This document shows, in pieces, positions 13,483 to 13,668 of a DNA stretch of 13,668 nt. Positions within the stretch are counted from its first letter, which is position 1. Each line of letters begins with the position of its first letter. The stretch is taken from positions 1-13,668 of the forward strand of contig JBKPCD010000021.1 of NCBI GenBank assembly GCA_046727175.1, in the 5' to 3' direction. The notes below the pieces were generated by a model that worked only from the letters and a program-made list of their open reading frames with translations, did not search any database and had not been told where the DNA came from. The position numbers and the translations under genes were made by a program. The stretch comes from JBKPCD01 sp046727175 (GTDB lineage: Bacteria; Acidobacteriota; Vicinamibacteria; Vicinamibacterales; 2-12-FULL-66-21).

Positions 13483-13550
13483 AAGGGAAAAGGGAGAAGT
13501 GATTTTCGTTGCTTCTTTATCCCTTGTCCCTTTTCCCTTTTCCCTTTCTC
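13483..13550. repeat. 7-nt tandem array with inverted copies, unit CCCTTTT/GGGAAAA
   Basis: CCC starts at 13521, 13528, 13535 and 13542, exactly 7 nt apart (CCCTTGT, CCCTTTT, CCCTTTT, CCCTTTC). Two opposite units, GGGAAAA and GGGAGAA, lie at 13485 and 13492. The arm AAGGGAAAAGGGA (13483-13495) is the exact reverse complement of 13527-13539 and, in the alternative register, of 13534-13546. On the minus strand the four G-triplets with 4-nt linkers fit a G-quadruplex. The array covers the PHP stop codon and the spacer before the ABC-like gene. Confidence 0.85.
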
Positions 13551-13668
13551 CAGCGCTTCTCCAGCGCCTCGAAGTCCGCTTGCTCCAGCATAACGTCACC
13601 CAGACGCCCCCCGTGCGTTGGATCGTCACCGTGAAAGTCCGATCCGCCTGAAACGGCCAACCCGAGAG
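13517..13668 (-). CDS. PHP-domain metal-dependent phosphoesterase, C-terminal part (gene continues beyond window)
   Basis: The minus strand from the window end reads in frame to TAA at 13519-13517 (49 residues). It begins LGLAVSGGSDFHGDDPTHGG and goes on with RLGDVMLEQADFEALEKRW. SGGSDFHG is the last metal-binding block of PHP phosphoesterases of the TrpH/YciV (RNase AM) type; its Asp and His bind active-site metals. Relatives hydrolyse 3',5'-nucleoside bisphosphates or trim RNA 5' ends, but assignment inside the family needs the missing N-terminus. The last 10 or so residues (RKGKGKRDKG) are encoded by the 7-nt repeat array, so this basic tail is not part of the family fold. An ABC-like gene follows 41 nt later. 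Confidence 0.78.
   Translation of the reverse strand, partial: LGLAVSGGSDFHGDDPTHGGRLGDVMLEQADFEALEKRWRKGKGKRDKG
13546..13567. repeat. Perfect 11-nt tandem duplication in the PHP gene
   Basis: TTCTCCAGCGC occurs at 13546-13556 and again at 13557-13567 without a gap, next to the 7-nt array. It encodes the ALEKRWR region on the minus strand. As 11 is not a multiple of 3, the second copy is read in another frame, which suggests slippage extended the gene's end. Confidence 0.65.

Noticed and set aside
13483..13550. CRISPR array
   Set aside because: Units are 7 nt with no unique spacers; this is a simple tandem repeat.
1..13668. Insertion sequence, prophage or integrative element
   Set aside because: No transposase, integrase, attachment duplication or phage gene is visible, although selC is a known integration target in other bacteria.

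Overview
The window is high-GC bacterial DNA that most resembles an Acidobacteriota genome, probably class Vicinamibacteria. I infer this from three large MacB/FtsX-like permeases without ATPase genes (the 'ADOP' type expanded in that phylum), two PadR regulators paired with them, and a fragment of the ECF-like sigma family with the RRILVDHAR motif. No search was run, so the placement is an inference.

Layout. (1) 1-1370: a truncated sigma-factor remnant, then an exported class C beta-lactamase-fold serine hydrolase with a hairpin terminator. (2) 1560-4555: a PadR regulator overlapping by 4 nt with a first ADOP permease. (3) 4557-6988: a G-rich 7-nt-period repeat, then a second, shorter ADOP permease with a leaderless-type promoter. 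(4) 7043-10058: a palindrome over a consensus -35, a second PadR regulator and a third ADOP permease. (5) 10139-10236: a tRNA-Sec gene (selC, anticodon TCA). (6) 10435-12058, minus strand: a cold-shock protein with a long leader and clear promoter, a small zinc-ribbon protein and a HAD phosphatase. (7) 12102-12647, plus strand: an exported Cu/Zn superoxide dismutase. (8) 12777-13668, minus strand: an ABC-ATPase-like protein that has lost all its ATPase motifs, preceded by the C-terminus of a PHP-domain phosphoesterase.

The permeases probably act at the inner membrane under PadR control, but their substrates cannot be read from sequence. SodC and the serine hydrolase are exported. selC implies that the organism inserts selenocysteine at some UGA codons, with the rest of the machinery elsewhere.

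The structure that ordinary annotation does not explain is a set of four short degenerate tandem arrays with different unit sequences but the same 7-nt (once 8-nt) period. They lie in spacers or at gene ends (97-131, 4557-4599, 12673-12734, 13483-13550). Two have the pattern of G-quadruplexes, two make long hairpins, and one is translated as the C-terminal tail of the PHP protein.
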